A stretch of 64,000 nucleotides of DNA from Spirosoma endophyticum (GCF_900112365.1 NZ_FOLQ01000008.1:124001-188000), one strand, 5' to 3'; shown: positions 51,952 to 62,123, numbered from the stretch's first letter. The notes: a model not told the origin generated them from the sequence alone. Made by a program: numbers and translations.

Positions 51952-52935
51952 TCATACTTGTTTTTTGACCCACGCCCTCATACTAGCCGACTTCTTTTTC
52001 TCTTTTTTGACCGTTGACCAGGCCGTTTTTCGTAATTGCTTCGCAAAATTTGGGTCAACCTCTTCAGGATAAAACGTCAGTTTAACGGGTGACTCATCAA
52101 ACAGAAAACCATACCAGACCAGGGCGCCTAAATAACATCCGGCCGCGTTGGCGTGATGGGAATCAAAGGCTAGTTTTCCCTTGTCCCAACGATACCCCAT
52201 ATGCAACGAATGTGTTTGGTTGGGCAGATTTGGTGCCTGGGACTGGCTGAAATTGAACGTATCGTCTTTTCGGTAAGCCCATTTAGCCGTTGAGTTGATT
52301 TGCCAGAACGCGTCGCCATTTGGAATGATCGGAATGCTTAGTTCGTCAGCTATCGTGTGATAGGCGGCTCTTGATTTTTCCCACATTTCCTGAGCACTCT
52401 TCGCGGAATCTTTCGTTGCAATTTGACTAAAATCCTTTGAGTCGGTGCGGTAAGCCCAAGTCTGATGAAAGACAATAGTAGTCTTAGGTTGTAGCTTTCT
52501 GACGTACTCGTACAGCTTACGAGCGTAGGGCCGATACGTTTCTACATCGCCGGAAAGTATGGACGCTTGTTGGATGGTCACTACGTCCCAAACGCCTTCG
52601 GACAACAACATTTTCAGGGATTTCCCTCCGTATGGTTTGCCGTTGGGGTCATCTGGATTCCGTTCGGCAGCTTCGGCATGATCCCAATGCCTTTGCAGGG
52701 AACTGCCGCCTAGTTCGGCGCGCCCGATTATTAATTCATGCCCACCTTCCTTGCTTAACTGAGGCAAGTATTTGGACGCATTCTGCGAAAAACTATTGCC
52801 AATCATGAACAGATGCAACGCCGGTTTGCCATCATTTGCACCCGTAACTTCCGACTGCCCAAATACGCCTTCAACCGTAAAAAGTATTAAAAAAAGCAGG
52901 AAAGTATTTTGGCTAAAGCGTCTGAAAATAATCAT
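51952..52935 (-). CDS. Secreted DUF4886 (SGNH-hydrolase-like) protein
   Basis: Seen: 327 residues, signal peptide (FLLFLILFTVEGVFG), then LHLFMIGNSFSQNASKYLPQL, where GNSFS is the SGNH block I analogue. AELGGSSLQRHWDHAE, VWDVVTIQQASILSG, PKTTIVFHQTWAYR and HHANAAGCYLGALVW (His region) follow. These fit DUF4886, secreted enzymes near glycan-degradation genes, possibly esterases. It lies upstream of the PUL sigma gene on the same strand, but 207 bases away. Confidence 0.85.
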   Translation of the reverse strand: MIIFRRFSQNTFLLFLILFTVEGVFGQSEVTGANDGKPALHLFMIGNSFSQNASKYLPQLSKEGGHELIIGRAELGGSSLQRHWDHAEAAERNPDDPNGKPYGGKSLKMLLSEGVWDVVTIQQASILSGDVETYRPYARKLYEYVRKLQPKTTIVFHQTWAYRTDSKDFSQIATKDSAKSAQEMWEKSRAAYHTIADELSIPIIPNGDAFWQINSTAKWAYRKDDTFNFSQSQAPNLPNQTHSLHMGYRWDKGKLAFDSHHANAAGCYLGALVWYGFLFDESPVKLTFYPEEVDPNFAKQLRKTAWSTVKKEKKKSASMRAWVKKQV

Positions 52936-53142
52936 GTTTCGTAATTGTTGGCTGTAATTAACTCTATGTTAGACTATTGATTTCTGTGCGTGCTGAAACC
53001 ATTTAAATTGTATATCTGTACTCTGCAAGTAGCTGATTCACTAGACATTACCCGCAGCGAATCGGCCACTGAGGAATAATTTCTTCCCGTTGTAGACCAG
53101 CCCAACAGCGGCTTATAGAGCCGCGTCATTGCTTTGTTCGAT

Positions 53143-53826
53143 TTACTGCCAGTCTTTTTGTAGCGCTTTTCGTAGCGTTGACAGCGCACTGCTAATGTGA
53201 GCCTCAACGGTCTTAAGCGTAACATTTAACTCCTGCGCAATAGTTTGGTATTTTTTACCTTCAATCCGGTTCATGATAAATACTTTCTGGCGTTGGGGCG
53301 ACAACTGCTGAACAAGGTCTTCAACCCGGTTGTATAATTCGTCATACCGTAGCAGTTCTTCCGGGGTCAGGGTTTCGGTTGTTGCAAAGAGACTTGATTC
53401 ATTCTCCATCTCGGTGGTCGAAAAAGTAGTTTCACGACCTAACTCACGCTGTAAATATTTTAGCGCACGGTTCCGCACGGCGGCATACAAATAAGCCCGG
53501 TACGACGTATTAATCTGCTCATGGAGTGCTTTTTGCCAGAAAACGGCAAACAAATCGCTTACCAGATCGCGGGCAACGTCGCGGGAATACACGAAGCGAA
53601 CGGCATGACTGCAAAGGGGACTGTAGTATTCCCGAAACAGAAGTTCAAAGCCCTGTTTCGGATTCTGGACAAACGCTTGACGAATGAATCGTTCATTGTC
53701 GGACGGAATCGCAGGTTGATTGGGGCTGGTTTCAGCCAGTTGCAACGGACGAATGTCATCAGGCTTATGAAAAGGCGAAGAAGGAGCAGACACCGGCAGA
53801 GAGGTTTCTTTTATTGAAAGACCCAT
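53143..53826 (-). CDS. ECF sigma factor (FecI-like)
   Basis: Directs transcription of the PUL, presumably after a signal from SusC via FecR. Seen: 227 residues. Region 2 FELLFREYYSPLCSHAVRFV and DLVSDLFAVFWQKAL, then YLYAAVRNRALKYLQRE, and region 4 LVQQLSPQRQKVFIMNRIEG plus KYQTIAQELNVTLKTVEAHI. The N-terminus is about 45 residues longer than usual in ECF factors (Ser/Pro-rich). An AAGGAG sequence lies 3 bases before the ATG. Divergent from the FecR gene; both share a duplicated leader (53804-53851 and 53941-53985). Confidence 0.92.
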   Translation of the reverse strand: MGLSIKETSLPVSAPSSPFHKPDDIRPLQLAETSPNQPAIPSDNERFIRQAFVQNPKQGFELLFREYYSPLCSHAVRFVYSRDVARDLVSDLFAVFWQKALHEQINTSYRAYLYAAVRNRALKYLQRELGRETTFSTTEMENESSLFATTETLTPEELLRYDELYNRVEDLVQQLSPQRQKVFIMNRIEGKKYQTIAQELNVTLKTVEAHISSALSTLRKALQKDWQ

Positions 53827-53985
53827 ATACTCCTTTTTACCCTAATTCATTTTGGTATTTTTATAAAAATAGGCTGGAAAACTACAAAAAATGATTCCGT
53901 AACCCGTTCTGGTTTACTATAACCTTACAAAAAGATCGGAAATGAATTAGGGTAAGTGTGTGATAATGGGTCTACTCAATAGAAC
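53804..53985. repeat. Inverted duplication of the sigma/FecR leaders
   Basis: The sigma leader (minus strand, 53851 to 53804) and the FecR leader (plus strand, 53941 to 53985) both read aatgaattagggtaa, ten variable bases, then ATGGGTCT, then a tcaata(a/g)a run with one base inserted in FecR. The 15-base block is identical, followed by identical start codons and next codon. The 89-base centre is not duplicated. Confidence 0.85.
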
Positions 53986-54991
53986 ACATACGCGAATGGA
54001 CCCGAATCTGCCAATCGAAACGCTCTGGGCCTTCTTTGCTGGTCGAGCGACCATCCTCCAGAAACAGTTGCTAGCCGAGTGGCTGAAGGAAGAACGCAAC
54101 GTAGAAACGTATTATCGGGTGCTCCATGAATGGGAAAAAGCCAACCCGCAGCTCATACCCGATATAGCGGCCGATTGGGAGTTGCTCCAGAATCGCCTGG
54201 CTACGCCTGTGTTGACTACGGAGTCAGTTACGGAAACGACCACACGGCTCCTTCCGACACCTGGGTTGCTGCGCCCCTGGTGGCTTGCCGTGGCAGCTTC
54301 GATTTTACTGGCGCTGGGGGTATGGTGGCAACGCGAAACGCTGCTTTTTCAAACCTATTCCACTACGTATGGCCAGACGCGCCAGGTTCACTTGTCCGAT
54401 GGCAGCCAGGTCATACTGAACGCAAACTCAACGCTCAGCTTTCCGCGCTTTTTGTGGCTGCTGCCAACCCGTGAGGCTCATTTAAAAGGGGAGGCCGAGT
54501 TTTCAGTCGTTCATACCCATGACAACCGCCCATTTTTGGTTCATACGCCCGATTTACTGGAAGTGCGTGTACTGGGAACCGAGTTCGCCGTATATAGCCG
54601 TGAGCGCGGTAGCAAGGTTATTCTAAGCCGGGGAAAAGTGGCGCTCCGGTCGCTTAAAACGGACCTTCAACCACTAACGATGCATCCCGGCGATGTGGTT
54701 CGGGTAAACCCCAGAGGCATGTTCGAATTGCAGCCGAAGCAGCGGGTAAGCGATTATACGGCCTGGAAACAGCAGCGGTTTGTCTTTAACCGGACTCCTC
54801 TCAACGAGATTGCCGACCAGATTCAGGAGCGGTTTGGTGTACGGGTCCTAATTCCTGACTCAACCTTAGGCGTCAGACAGTTAACTGGAAATTACCCTGC
54901 CAAAAATGCAGATGAGGTCATCGCCATGCTAACCCAACTCCTCGATCTGCACGTAGAGCACCGCGATAAGAATTTCATTTTAACCCATTAA
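53966..54991 (+). CDS. FecR-type anti-sigma factor
   Basis: Inner-membrane regulator of the divergent ECF sigma factor. Seen: 341 residues from the ATG at 53966 (position mirrors the sigma start in the duplicated leader; an ATG at 53996 is the alternative). Cytoplasmic N-domain (DUF4880-like; WAFFAGRATILQKQLLAEWLK), one membrane segment (PWWLAVAASILLALGVWW, about residues 102-119), periplasmic FecR domain (VHLSDGSQVILNANSTLSFP, VRVLGTEFAVYS, GKVALRSL) and the C-terminal STN-like part (RFVFNRTPLNEIADQIQERFG, QLTGNYPAKNADEVIAMLTQLL). Directly followed by susC, so signal transduction from SusC is likely. Confidence 0.92.
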   Translation: MGLLNRTHTRMDPNLPIETLWAFFAGRATILQKQLLAEWLKEERNVETYYRVLHEWEKANPQLIPDIAADWELLQNRLATPVLTTESVTETTTRLLPTPGLLRPWWLAVAASILLALGVWWQRETLLFQTYSTTYGQTRQVHLSDGSQVILNANSTLSFPRFLWLLPTREAHLKGEAEFSVVHTHDNRPFLVHTPDLLEVRVLGTEFAVYSRERGSKVILSRGKVALRSLKTDLQPLTMHPGDVVRVNPRGMFELQPKQRVSDYTAWKQQRFVFNRTPLNEIADQIQERFGVRVLIPDSTLGVRQLTGNYPAKNADEVIAMLTQLLDLHVEHRDKNFILTH

Positions 54992-55017
54992 AAGTACCCT
55001 TTTCCTATTCCCTTATT

Positions 55018-58000
55018 ATGATCAGATTAATACGTACAACCCGATTTCGACTCGTTGGCCTGGGGCTACTGCTGGGATACCCGCACGTGCCTTACGGTCA
55101 GGTACTTGCTTATCACCGGGATCAGATCACGGAATCGAAACAATCGGCAACTAATCGATTGCGGGATGTTTTGCTCGATATGCAGTCCCGCTACCGAATT
55201 AACATTGTTTTCGACGAGAAACTGCTCGAAGGAATTACTGTTGATACCCGGAAGCTGAGCCCGTCGATGACAATTACCAACCGGCTGCGGTATCTTCTGG
55301 AGGGAAGCGGCCTGCGCTACGTTCAGACCCAAAAAGATACTTACCTGATTGTGCCAGACCGGCCAGTTGAGAAGGCTTCTGATAGTAAATCGGTTCCTGA
55401 TGACAAATCGGCGGCTATAACGCCACTGCCGGGTATGCCGGTTTCGGTCAATCAACCAACCTTTGTGGTCGATCCTTCGGTACGACAAACCGTAAGCGGT
55501 CGGGTTACTGACGAAAACGGAGCCGGATTGCCCGGTGTAAACGTATCGGAGCAGGGCACAACAAACGGAACCACTACCGATGCAGAAGGTAAGTTTCGGC
55601 TATTGGTTGATGGGACAAACAGTGTGCTGGTTTTCAGCTTTCTGGGGTATCAGACGCTGACGCGTTCCGTTGGCACGGGCACAGCTTTCAATGTACGTCT
55701 TCAACCCGATGTGCGCTCCCTATCTGAAGTTGTCGTAATCGGCTATGGCGAACGGCAGCGCAAAGACCTGACCGGAGCCGTTTCGGTAGTGGGGGGCGAT
55801 GAACTCGTTAAGAACAAAGCACTTAACCCCGAACTAGCTATGCAGGGACGCTTGCCAGGGGTGTTCGTTTCAACGCCCGGTGGTGCGCCTAATGCCCGGC
55901 CTACCGTTCGGATTCGTGGGGTTAATACGCTCGGTTATAATGACCCACTCTATGTCGTGGATGGCGTACCGATCACCGAATATGGTAGTGGACCTCCACA
56001 ATCCGGCAATGCCGCTCAGGCCACTGATCTTCGGGGTAACGTGAACATCCTGAATATGATTAATCCGAATGATATTGAGAGTATTTCAGTACTGAAAGAT
56101 GCTTCATCAGCCGCTATTTACGGTGTTCGGGCGGCCAATGGCGTAGTGCTGATTACAACGAAGCGGGGCAAAGTAGGCCGTCCCCGGCTCGAATTGTCGG
56201 CCTCACGGGGCATACAGAACTTGCCGAAACGATACGATGTGCTGGACGTACCAGACTACGTAGCACTGGTTCGGGAGATGTATGCCAACAACCCGGCGCA
56301 GGCCGCCAATTTGCCCGCTATCTATAAAGACGGAAATGCGGCTTATCTGGGTAACCTGCCCCGCACCGACTGGCAGTCCGCGCTGATCAATAAAAACGCT
56401 GTAACAGAAGACTATAGCGCGAAAGTGTCGGGTGGATCAGAATCCACTACCTACTACGTGTCTGGCGGGTATTCACGGACGGAAAGCCCCCTTCAGCAGA
56501 ATAATTTCAAACGGTATTCGCTGGCCCTGAATCTGACCAGCAAAGTGAACCGATGGCTTGAAGTAGGGCTGACCAACCGCCTGAGTTATGTAGATGCCCT
56601 GGACAATACCCAGTCCGACCTTTCCTCGGCCTGGCGGTATGCGCCCTGGCAACCCATCTACGCGCAAGCTGGTTTCCCCGCCTACGACGGGTTCGCCCAG
56701 ACCGTGAATCCGACCTTTGCCGTGAACCCCGCCTTTGATCCAACAAAGATATCGCTGGGTGGCGGGCCCTATACCATCACCAACACGGGCTTGCTATACG
56801 GCACCGCCACTCGGGGAAACGTACTGGGTCAATGGGATACCCGCACCAACAATTACAGCATGCTCCGTACGCTGGGTTCGGCCTACATACAGGTTGAACC
56901 CCTGAAAGGGTTGAAAATCAAAGGAACCTTAAGTGCCGACTGGTACATCACCACCCGGAACCAGTGGCAGAGCGTCGACTCTTACCGGTTTTCGTCGCCG
57001 TTTACCAATACCTTCTCGGCAACCAATGGTACGTCCAAAGGGCAGATTACCCAGCGTATTCTTCGGAATTATAACCTCGTCAAAGAGTTTTCGGTAAATT
57101 ATAACCACGCATTTGGTGGTCACTCGGTCGACCTGCTGTTCAACGCCATGGATCAGCAATATGGCGCATCAAGTACGGGGGCGGCCAATACGCAAATCAA
57201 TTATTACAATCCCGATGCGCTGGCCCTGCTCAATACCGCACCCTATTCGACCGGGCAGATCATTCCGGAGAACAACGCCCTACAGGGCTATCTGGGCCGG
57301 TTAAGCTACAACTACAAAAGCAAATATTACGTCGATGCCACCGTTCGGCGGGATGGCACTTCACGCTTCGACAAGGACTACCGCTGGGGTACCTTTCCAT
57401 CGCTGGCCGTGGCCTGGCGGATCACGGCCGAACCGTTTATGAAGAATGTTACCTGGCTATCGGACCTGAAAATGCGGGCGGGCGTGGGTGAAATTGGCAA
57501 TCAGGAAACCACGCAATTTGCCTACCTGTCGCTGGTTAACTTCAATCCGGATTATTCGTATGGTTCGGGGGTGAATGGCGAAGCCATCGGTAGTTTGCAA
57601 AACGGAATTCGGCTGGCCAATATTCCGGTTCGGAATCTATCCTGGGAGCGCGTTCAGACCCGAAATATCGGTTTTGATGCGTCACTGCTGGAGAACCGAA
57701 TTACGGCGACCATCGAGTATTACGACAAAAAGACCTCGGGTATCCTCCAGACGGTAACGCTGCCAACGAGTGCCGGGATCGACGACGGGTCGGCACCGAC
57801 CAACAACATTGCTTCGGTACGGAACAACGGCTTTGAATTTCAACTGGCTTATACGGGTAAAGTGGGCAATAACCTGACCTACAACGTATCAGGCAACTTG
57901 ACCACCGTTCGAAATCAGGTAACGGGACTCTACCGTGATCTGGCCTTCACCAGTGGTAATAACCGGACTGAAATCAATCAGCCAATCGGCTATCTGTATG

Positions 58001-58656
58001 GCTATAAGTTTGGGGGGATTTTTCAGAATCAGGGCGAAATTGATGCTTACAAAGCAACAAAGCCTACGGCGGCCGCGGCCAAAGACGCCATCAACAGCGA
58101 CAGAGTGGTGCCGGGTGATGCCTATTTCCAGGACACCAATGGAGATGGCATCGTAAACGCCAACGACCGTGTTTATCTGGGCAAAACAATCCTTGGTTAT
58201 TATTATGGGTTCAATCTGGGCGCTGCTTACAAAGGCATTGATGTGTCTATATTCTTCCAGGGTGTTGGTGATGTTCAGGCGATTAACGCGGAACGTCAGG
58301 CGGGCATCGGTATGAATTCGGAAAATATCAATTACTGGACCGACGTGCGCAACCGGTGGACGCCCACCAATCCCTCTACTACGTTACCCCGCGCCGTACA
58401 GGGTGACCCCGCCAGCAATAACCGTTTCTCCGACCGTTTTGTAGAAAACAGCAGCTTCATGCGATTGAAAAATCTGCAGGTGGGCTACGCGTTGCCACGG
58501 GTGCTCCTGGATCGCCTGAGTGGTCTGTCCGGCGTGCGCATTTATGTAACGGGCAATAACCTGCTGACGTTCACCGGCTGGAAAGGACTGGACCCGGAAA
58601 ATGATGCTATTCCACCCGCTCGTTCCTGGATTTTGGGCCTTAACGTCAACTTCTAA
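55018..58656 (+). CDS. SusC/RagA TonB-linked outer-membrane transporter with STN domain
   Basis: TonB-dependent importer of oligosaccharides, working with SusD. Seen: 1212 residues. Signal peptide (LVGLGLLLGYPHVPYG), STN secretin/TonB short domain (about 40-105; LLDMQSRYRINIVFDEKLLE), a carboxypeptidase-like beta-sandwich (from about residue 159; VSGRVTDENGAGLPGVNVSE), plug (VVVIGYGERQRKDLTGAVSV from about 240; VRIRGVNTLGYNDPLYVVDG), then a 22-strand barrel ending in SWILGLNVNF. The STN domain marks it as a transducer type that contacts FecR. Confidence 0.96.
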   Translation: MIRLIRTTRFRLVGLGLLLGYPHVPYGQVLAYHRDQITESKQSATNRLRDVLLDMQSRYRINIVFDEKLLEGITVDTRKLSPSMTITNRLRYLLEGSGLRYVQTQKDTYLIVPDRPVEKASDSKSVPDDKSAAITPLPGMPVSVNQPTFVVDPSVRQTVSGRVTDENGAGLPGVNVSEQGTTNGTTTDAEGKFRLLVDGTNSVLVFSFLGYQTLTRSVGTGTAFNVRLQPDVRSLSEVVVIGYGERQRKDLTGAVSVVGGDELVKNKALNPELAMQGRLPGVFVSTPGGAPNARPTVRIRGVNTLGYNDPLYVVDGVPITEYGSGPPQSGNAAQATDLRGNVNILNMINPNDIESISVLKDASSAAIYGVRAANGVVLITTKRGKVGRPRLELSASRGIQNLPKRYDVLDVPDYVALVREMYANNPAQAANLPAIYKDGNAAYLGNLPRTDWQSALINKNAVTEDYSAKVSGGSESTTYYVSGGYSRTESPLQQNNFKRYSLALNLTSKVNRWLEVGLTNRLSYVDALDNTQSDLSSAWRYAPWQPIYAQAGFPAYDGFAQTVNPTFAVNPAFDPTKISLGGGPYTITNTGLLYGTATRGNVLGQWDTRTNNYSMLRTLGSAYIQVEPLKGLKIKGTLSADWYITTRNQWQSVDSYRFSSPFTNTFSATNGTSKGQITQRILRNYNLVKEFSVNYNHAFGGHSVDLLFNAMDQQYGASSTGAANTQINYYNPDALALLNTAPYSTGQIIPENNALQGYLGRLSYNYKSKYYVDATVRRDGTSRFDKDYRWGTFPSLAVAWRITAEPFMKNVTWLSDLKMRAGVGEIGNQETTQFAYLSLVNFNPDYSYGSGVNGEAIGSLQNGIRLANIPVRNLSWERVQTRNIGFDASLLENRITATIEYYDKKTSGILQTVTLPTSAGIDDGSAPTNNIASVRNNGFEFQLAYTGKVGNNLTYNVSGNLTTVRNQVTGLYRDLAFTSGNNRTEINQPIGYLYGYKFGGIFQNQGEIDAYKATKPTAAAAKDAINSDRVVPGDAYFQDTNGDGIVNANDRVYLGKTILGYYYGFNLGAAYKGIDVSIFFQGVGDVQAINAERQAGIGMNSENINYWTDVRNRWTPTNPSTTLPRAVQGDPASNNRFSDRFVENSSFMRLKNLQVGYALPRVLLDRLSGLSGVRIYVTGNNLLTFTGWKGLDPENDAIPPARSWILGLNVNF

Positions 58657-58668
58657 CCACTTTATCTA

Positions 58669-60183
58669 ATGAACTTATCTGTGAAACCGATTATATATGC
58701 TGTTGGATTAACGCTGGCCCTGATTGTGGGAGGGTGCAATCCTGACAACTTAAATGTTGCCCCCGGCAGTCCTACGGAGGATAGCTATTTCAAATCTGAA
58801 CTGGACTTTGAAGCGCTGGTTCGCGGTATTTACGCCAAACAGTCCGAACTCTACGGGTATCGGGCTGGTAACTACGTTCATGCCGTGCGTCATTTGCCGG
58901 GCGACGATATTACAACAACAGGATCTAATCCCCTGGAAACCTTTGCGTCCCTGCAGCCTGCTGTTGGCACCCCTTCAAATTATTATGCTACGCTGTACCG
59001 AATTATTTATCGGGCCAACACGGCACTGGACAAAATTAGTGGCGTTGCCGATGGCGTCTACCTAACCGCTGGCCTGAAAAATCGCCATCGGGGCGAAGCG
59101 CTGTTCATGCGTGGCTTGTCTTATTTCTGGCTGGCCAATACGTTTGGCACCTCCCCGCTTCGGACGGAACGGCTGGAATCGCTGGAGGATGTGGCGGCTC
59201 CATCGGTTGCGGATGGACAGTTGCTCGATCAGGCTATCACAGACTTTACCGAAGCGGCCAGCCTGTTACCCGAAACCTGGGATGCGGCCAATGCAGGCCG
59301 GGCAACCAGCAATGCCGCCAATGGTATGCTGGGAAAATGTCTGGTATTTCGGGCTACGATTAACAAAACGACCGCCGACTATTCGGCTGCGATTAGTGCC
59401 TTTGCCAAAATCAAGAACCGATCATTGGTGGCTGATTTTGCGGATAACTTTGCTGCTGACCGGGAAAATAACGTCGAATCATTGTTTGAATTTCAGGCTA
59501 GTCGCCCGCCCAGTACGGATAACACCTCGCTACCGGATGACTTTGAGCCGGGCGGGGTTGGCTCTACCTCTGGCTACTGGGGCTTTTACGAACCAAATAA
59601 TTCGCTGTTGTTCGGAACGGCCCGTTTCATTGCCACCAAAAAATTACTGGCGGCCTTTGATCCGGCCGATCCCCGACGGGAGGTGACGCTCAATCCGGCC
59701 AACCGCGACATCCGCAAATACTGGACCCGCGACCAGAAAACCTCGAATCCGGGCGCATCGGCCAATAATGCGCGAATTCTGCGGTTAGCGGACGTACTGT
59801 TACTGCAAGCCGAAGCCATTGTGCAATCGGGCGGGTCAATGGCCGACGCGGTAGCGCTGGTCAATCAGGTTCGGACGAGGGCACGTAACATGAAAACTGG
59901 GGGTACTGTTCCCGCCAATTTGCCCACGACGCTGACGGTAGTGGAGGCTATGGATGCCATTCGGAACGAGCGGTTTGTGGAACTGGCTGGTGAAGAATCA
60001 CACCGCTGGTTCGATTTGCGCCGGTGGCACAAAGGTGGTCAGATCAATCTGGCCTCAGGTTTCGATTTCAGTTCCGATCAGCCCACGCAGTTTGGATTCG
60101 ATGTGAACAAGAATTTACTATTTCCCATCCCGCTGAGCGAAACGGATAACAATCCGAACGTAAAGCAAAATCCTGGGTATTAA
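58669..60183 (+). CDS. SusD/RagB lipoprotein
   Basis: Surface glycan-binding lid of the SusC transporter. Seen: 504 residues. Lipobox with Cys (LALIVGGCNPD), N-terminal TPR-like helices (DFEALVRGIYAKQSELYGY, YRIIYRANTALDKISGV, GEALFMRGLSYFWLANTFG), and the typical RagB C-terminal pattern RLADVLLLQAEAIVQSGG, VEAMDAIRNERFVELAGEES and HRWFDLRRWHKGG. 12 bases downstream of susC. Confidence 0.95.
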   Translation: MNLSVKPIIYAVGLTLALIVGGCNPDNLNVAPGSPTEDSYFKSELDFEALVRGIYAKQSELYGYRAGNYVHAVRHLPGDDITTTGSNPLETFASLQPAVGTPSNYYATLYRIIYRANTALDKISGVADGVYLTAGLKNRHRGEALFMRGLSYFWLANTFGTSPLRTERLESLEDVAAPSVADGQLLDQAITDFTEAASLLPETWDAANAGRATSNAANGMLGKCLVFRATINKTTADYSAAISAFAKIKNRSLVADFADNFAADRENNVESLFEFQASRPPSTDNTSLPDDFEPGGVGSTSGYWGFYEPNNSLLFGTARFIATKKLLAAFDPADPRREVTLNPANRDIRKYWTRDQKTSNPGASANNARILRLADVLLLQAEAIVQSGGSMADAVALVNQVRTRARNMKTGGTVPANLPTTLTVVEAMDAIRNERFVELAGEESHRWFDLRRWHKGGQINLASGFDFSSDQPTQFGFDVNKNLLFPIPLSETDNNPNVKQNPGY

Positions 60184-60290
60184 ATGAGTGGTCATTGAGG
60201 GGTTATTCATTGTCATTCGGTAGTTCACGTACCACTGACGCTTACAATGCATTACCACTCAATGTCTACCAACCCCCTCCAGCTACCCAA

Positions 60291-61190
60291 ATGATCAGGC
60301 TCTTCTGTTTATATGCAATTACCCTGCTTGCAGCCACCGCGTGTTTTGCTCAACAGGAAATTCAGCTGTATTCGGGTCCAATACCAAATGCGAAAGAAAC
60401 CCCCGACGAAGAAATCAGGCGGGCCGATTACGTGGCTTCCAAGGTGTCTCGCCCTACACTCTCCGTCTTTCTGCCGCCCAACGGAAAAGCTAACGGAACG
60501 GCCGTTATCATTTGTCCGGGAGGAGGCTATGGCGTACTGGTGATGAAACGCGAAGGGCACGATGTGGCCGAAGCTTTCACCAAAATGGGCATTTCCGCCT
60601 TTGTCTTGAAATATCGCTTGCCGAGCGATAAAACCATGATCGACAAATCCATCGGCCCCTTACAAGATGCGCAACAGGCGATTAAAACGGTTCGGCAACG
60701 GGCTGCTGCGTGGAAGGTCGATCCCCAAAAAATAGGTATCATGGGTTTTTCGGCGGGTGGTCATCTGGCAGCAACTGCCGGTACGCATTTCGCAAAGTCG
60801 TTGATTGACAACCCGGCGAACACCAGCCTCCGGCCTGATTTTATGATTTTGGTTTATCCGGTAATTAGCCTGAGCGAACGTATGGGGCATTCGGCTACCC
60901 GTACCAACCTGCTGGGCACGGCAGCAAGCCCGGAATTGATCAAGCAATATTCCAACGAAGCGCAGGTAACAACGAACACCCCACCGACCTTCCTGACCCA
61001 TGCGGGTGATGATACGGTGGTGCCAATAGCGAATAGTCTGGTCTTTTACGAAGCCTTACATAAGCAGGGTATTCCGGCCGACTTGCATCTGTACAGCAAA
61101 GGTGAGCATGGCTACCTGAAAACCCCCGCTTTCGAGGAGTGGTTTGGGCGTTGTCTGCACTGGCTTCGTCAAATCGAGATAACCCCATAG
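60291..61190 (+). CDS. Secreted alpha/beta hydrolase, probable acetyl(xylan) esterase
   Basis: Seen: 299 residues from the ATG at 60291, signal peptide (LFCLYAITLLAATACFA), alpha/beta fold with VIICPGGGYGVLVMKREGHD (oxyanion hole), nucleophile GIMGFSAGGHLAATAG (Ser), THAGDDTVVP (Asp) and YSKGEHGYLKTPAFEEW (His). This is the BD-FAE/acetyl-esterase type common in PULs, removing acetyl or other acyl groups from polysaccharide. Within the PUL, 108 bases after susD; no promoter seen in between. Confidence 0.88.
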   Translation: MIRLFCLYAITLLAATACFAQQEIQLYSGPIPNAKETPDEEIRRADYVASKVSRPTLSVFLPPNGKANGTAVIICPGGGYGVLVMKREGHDVAEAFTKMGISAFVLKYRLPSDKTMIDKSIGPLQDAQQAIKTVRQRAAAWKVDPQKIGIMGFSAGGHLAATAGTHFAKSLIDNPANTSLRPDFMILVYPVISLSERMGHSATRTNLLGTAASPELIKQYSNEAQVTTNTPPTFLTHAGDDTVVPIANSLVFYEALHKQGIPADLHLYSKGEHGYLKTPAFEEWFGRCLHWLRQIEITP

Positions 61191-61274
61191 AACCGAGTGT
61201 TGAGTCGTCTCATCTGAATACTGTTGTATGACTTCTTCATGAATCCCGAACTGTAAACGCTTATTGATAGGTTG

Positions 61275-62123
61275 ATGACAAAGCATCCTCTTTTCTTTCT
61301 GGTATTGGTCAGCTACGCAGCTTTCTCACAGCCTGTACCACCCCGGCTAATTATACGGGGCGATGATATGGGCTACTCCCACGCGGGTAACGTAGCGATT
61401 CTGAAATCGTATAAAGAAGGCATTGAAACCTCTATTGAAGTGCTGGTGCCGTCCCCCTGGTTTCCGGAAGCCGTTGCAATGCTGGCAGAAAATCCTGCCG
61501 TTGACGTTGGTATCCATTTGACACTCACCAGCGAATGGGATAATGTCAAATGGCGTCCTCTGTCAACCTGTCCGAGTCTACGGGATGTTGACGGGTACTT
61601 TTATCCGATGGTTCGCCCTAATAAAAACTACCCTAAACGCTCACTCGTCGAGAACGATTGGAAACTGGCGGATATCGAGATGGAGTTCCGGGCCCAGATA
61701 GAACTGGCAATAAAAAAGATTCCGCGTATTAGTCATGTTTCGGCTCATATGGGCTGTTCAACCATCACGGATGAGGTGAAAACACTTACCAAAAAACTGG
61801 CAAAGGAGTATAAACTGGATATTGATCCCGAAGGCGATTACCAGGTAATGCGGGTAGGTTACAGTGGGCCGAAAAGTACATCCCAGGAAAAAATACAAAG
61901 TTTCCTGACAATGCTCGAACGTCTGGAACCGGGCAAAACGTACCTGTTTGTTGATCACCCAGGTCTTGACTCGGAAGAACTAAGTGCTATTCATCATAAG
62001 GGGTATGAGGAAGTGGCTATCGACAGACAGGGTGTAACCGATGTGTGGACAAACCAACAAGTGAAGGACTTGATTAAACAGCGAAACATCCAACTGATTA
62101 GCTATAAAGACCTATTGAAATAA
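61275..62123 (+). CDS. ChbG/YdjC-type carbohydrate deacetylase
   Basis: Metal-dependent deacetylase of the YdjC/ChbG family acting on N-acetylated or acetylated oligosaccharides. Seen: 282 residues, signal peptide (LFFLVLVSYAAFSQ), metal-site motifs IIRGDDMGYSHAGNVAI (Asp), VDVGIHLTLTSEW (His), RISHVSAHMGCSTITD (His region) and LFVDHPGLDSEELS. ATG at 61275; a TTG just before it is less likely. Next gene starts 3 bases after the stop, so co-translated with the GH78 gene. Confidence 0.88.
   Translation: MTKHPLFFLVLVSYAAFSQPVPPRLIIRGDDMGYSHAGNVAILKSYKEGIETSIEVLVPSPWFPEAVAMLAENPAVDVGIHLTLTSEWDNVKWRPLSTCPSLRDVDGYFYPMVRPNKNYPKRSLVENDWKLADIEMEFRAQIELAIKKIPRISHVSAHMGCSTITDEVKTLTKKLAKEYKLDIDPEGDYQVMRVGYSGPKSTSQEKIQSFLTMLERLEPGKTYLFVDHPGLDSEELSAIHHKGYEEVAIDRQGVTDVWTNQQVKDLIKQRNIQLISYKDLLK

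Noticed and set aside
52974..53225. 83-codon minus-strand frame overlapping the end of the sigma gene
   Set aside because: It overlaps the sigma region 4 codons in another frame and has no own features.
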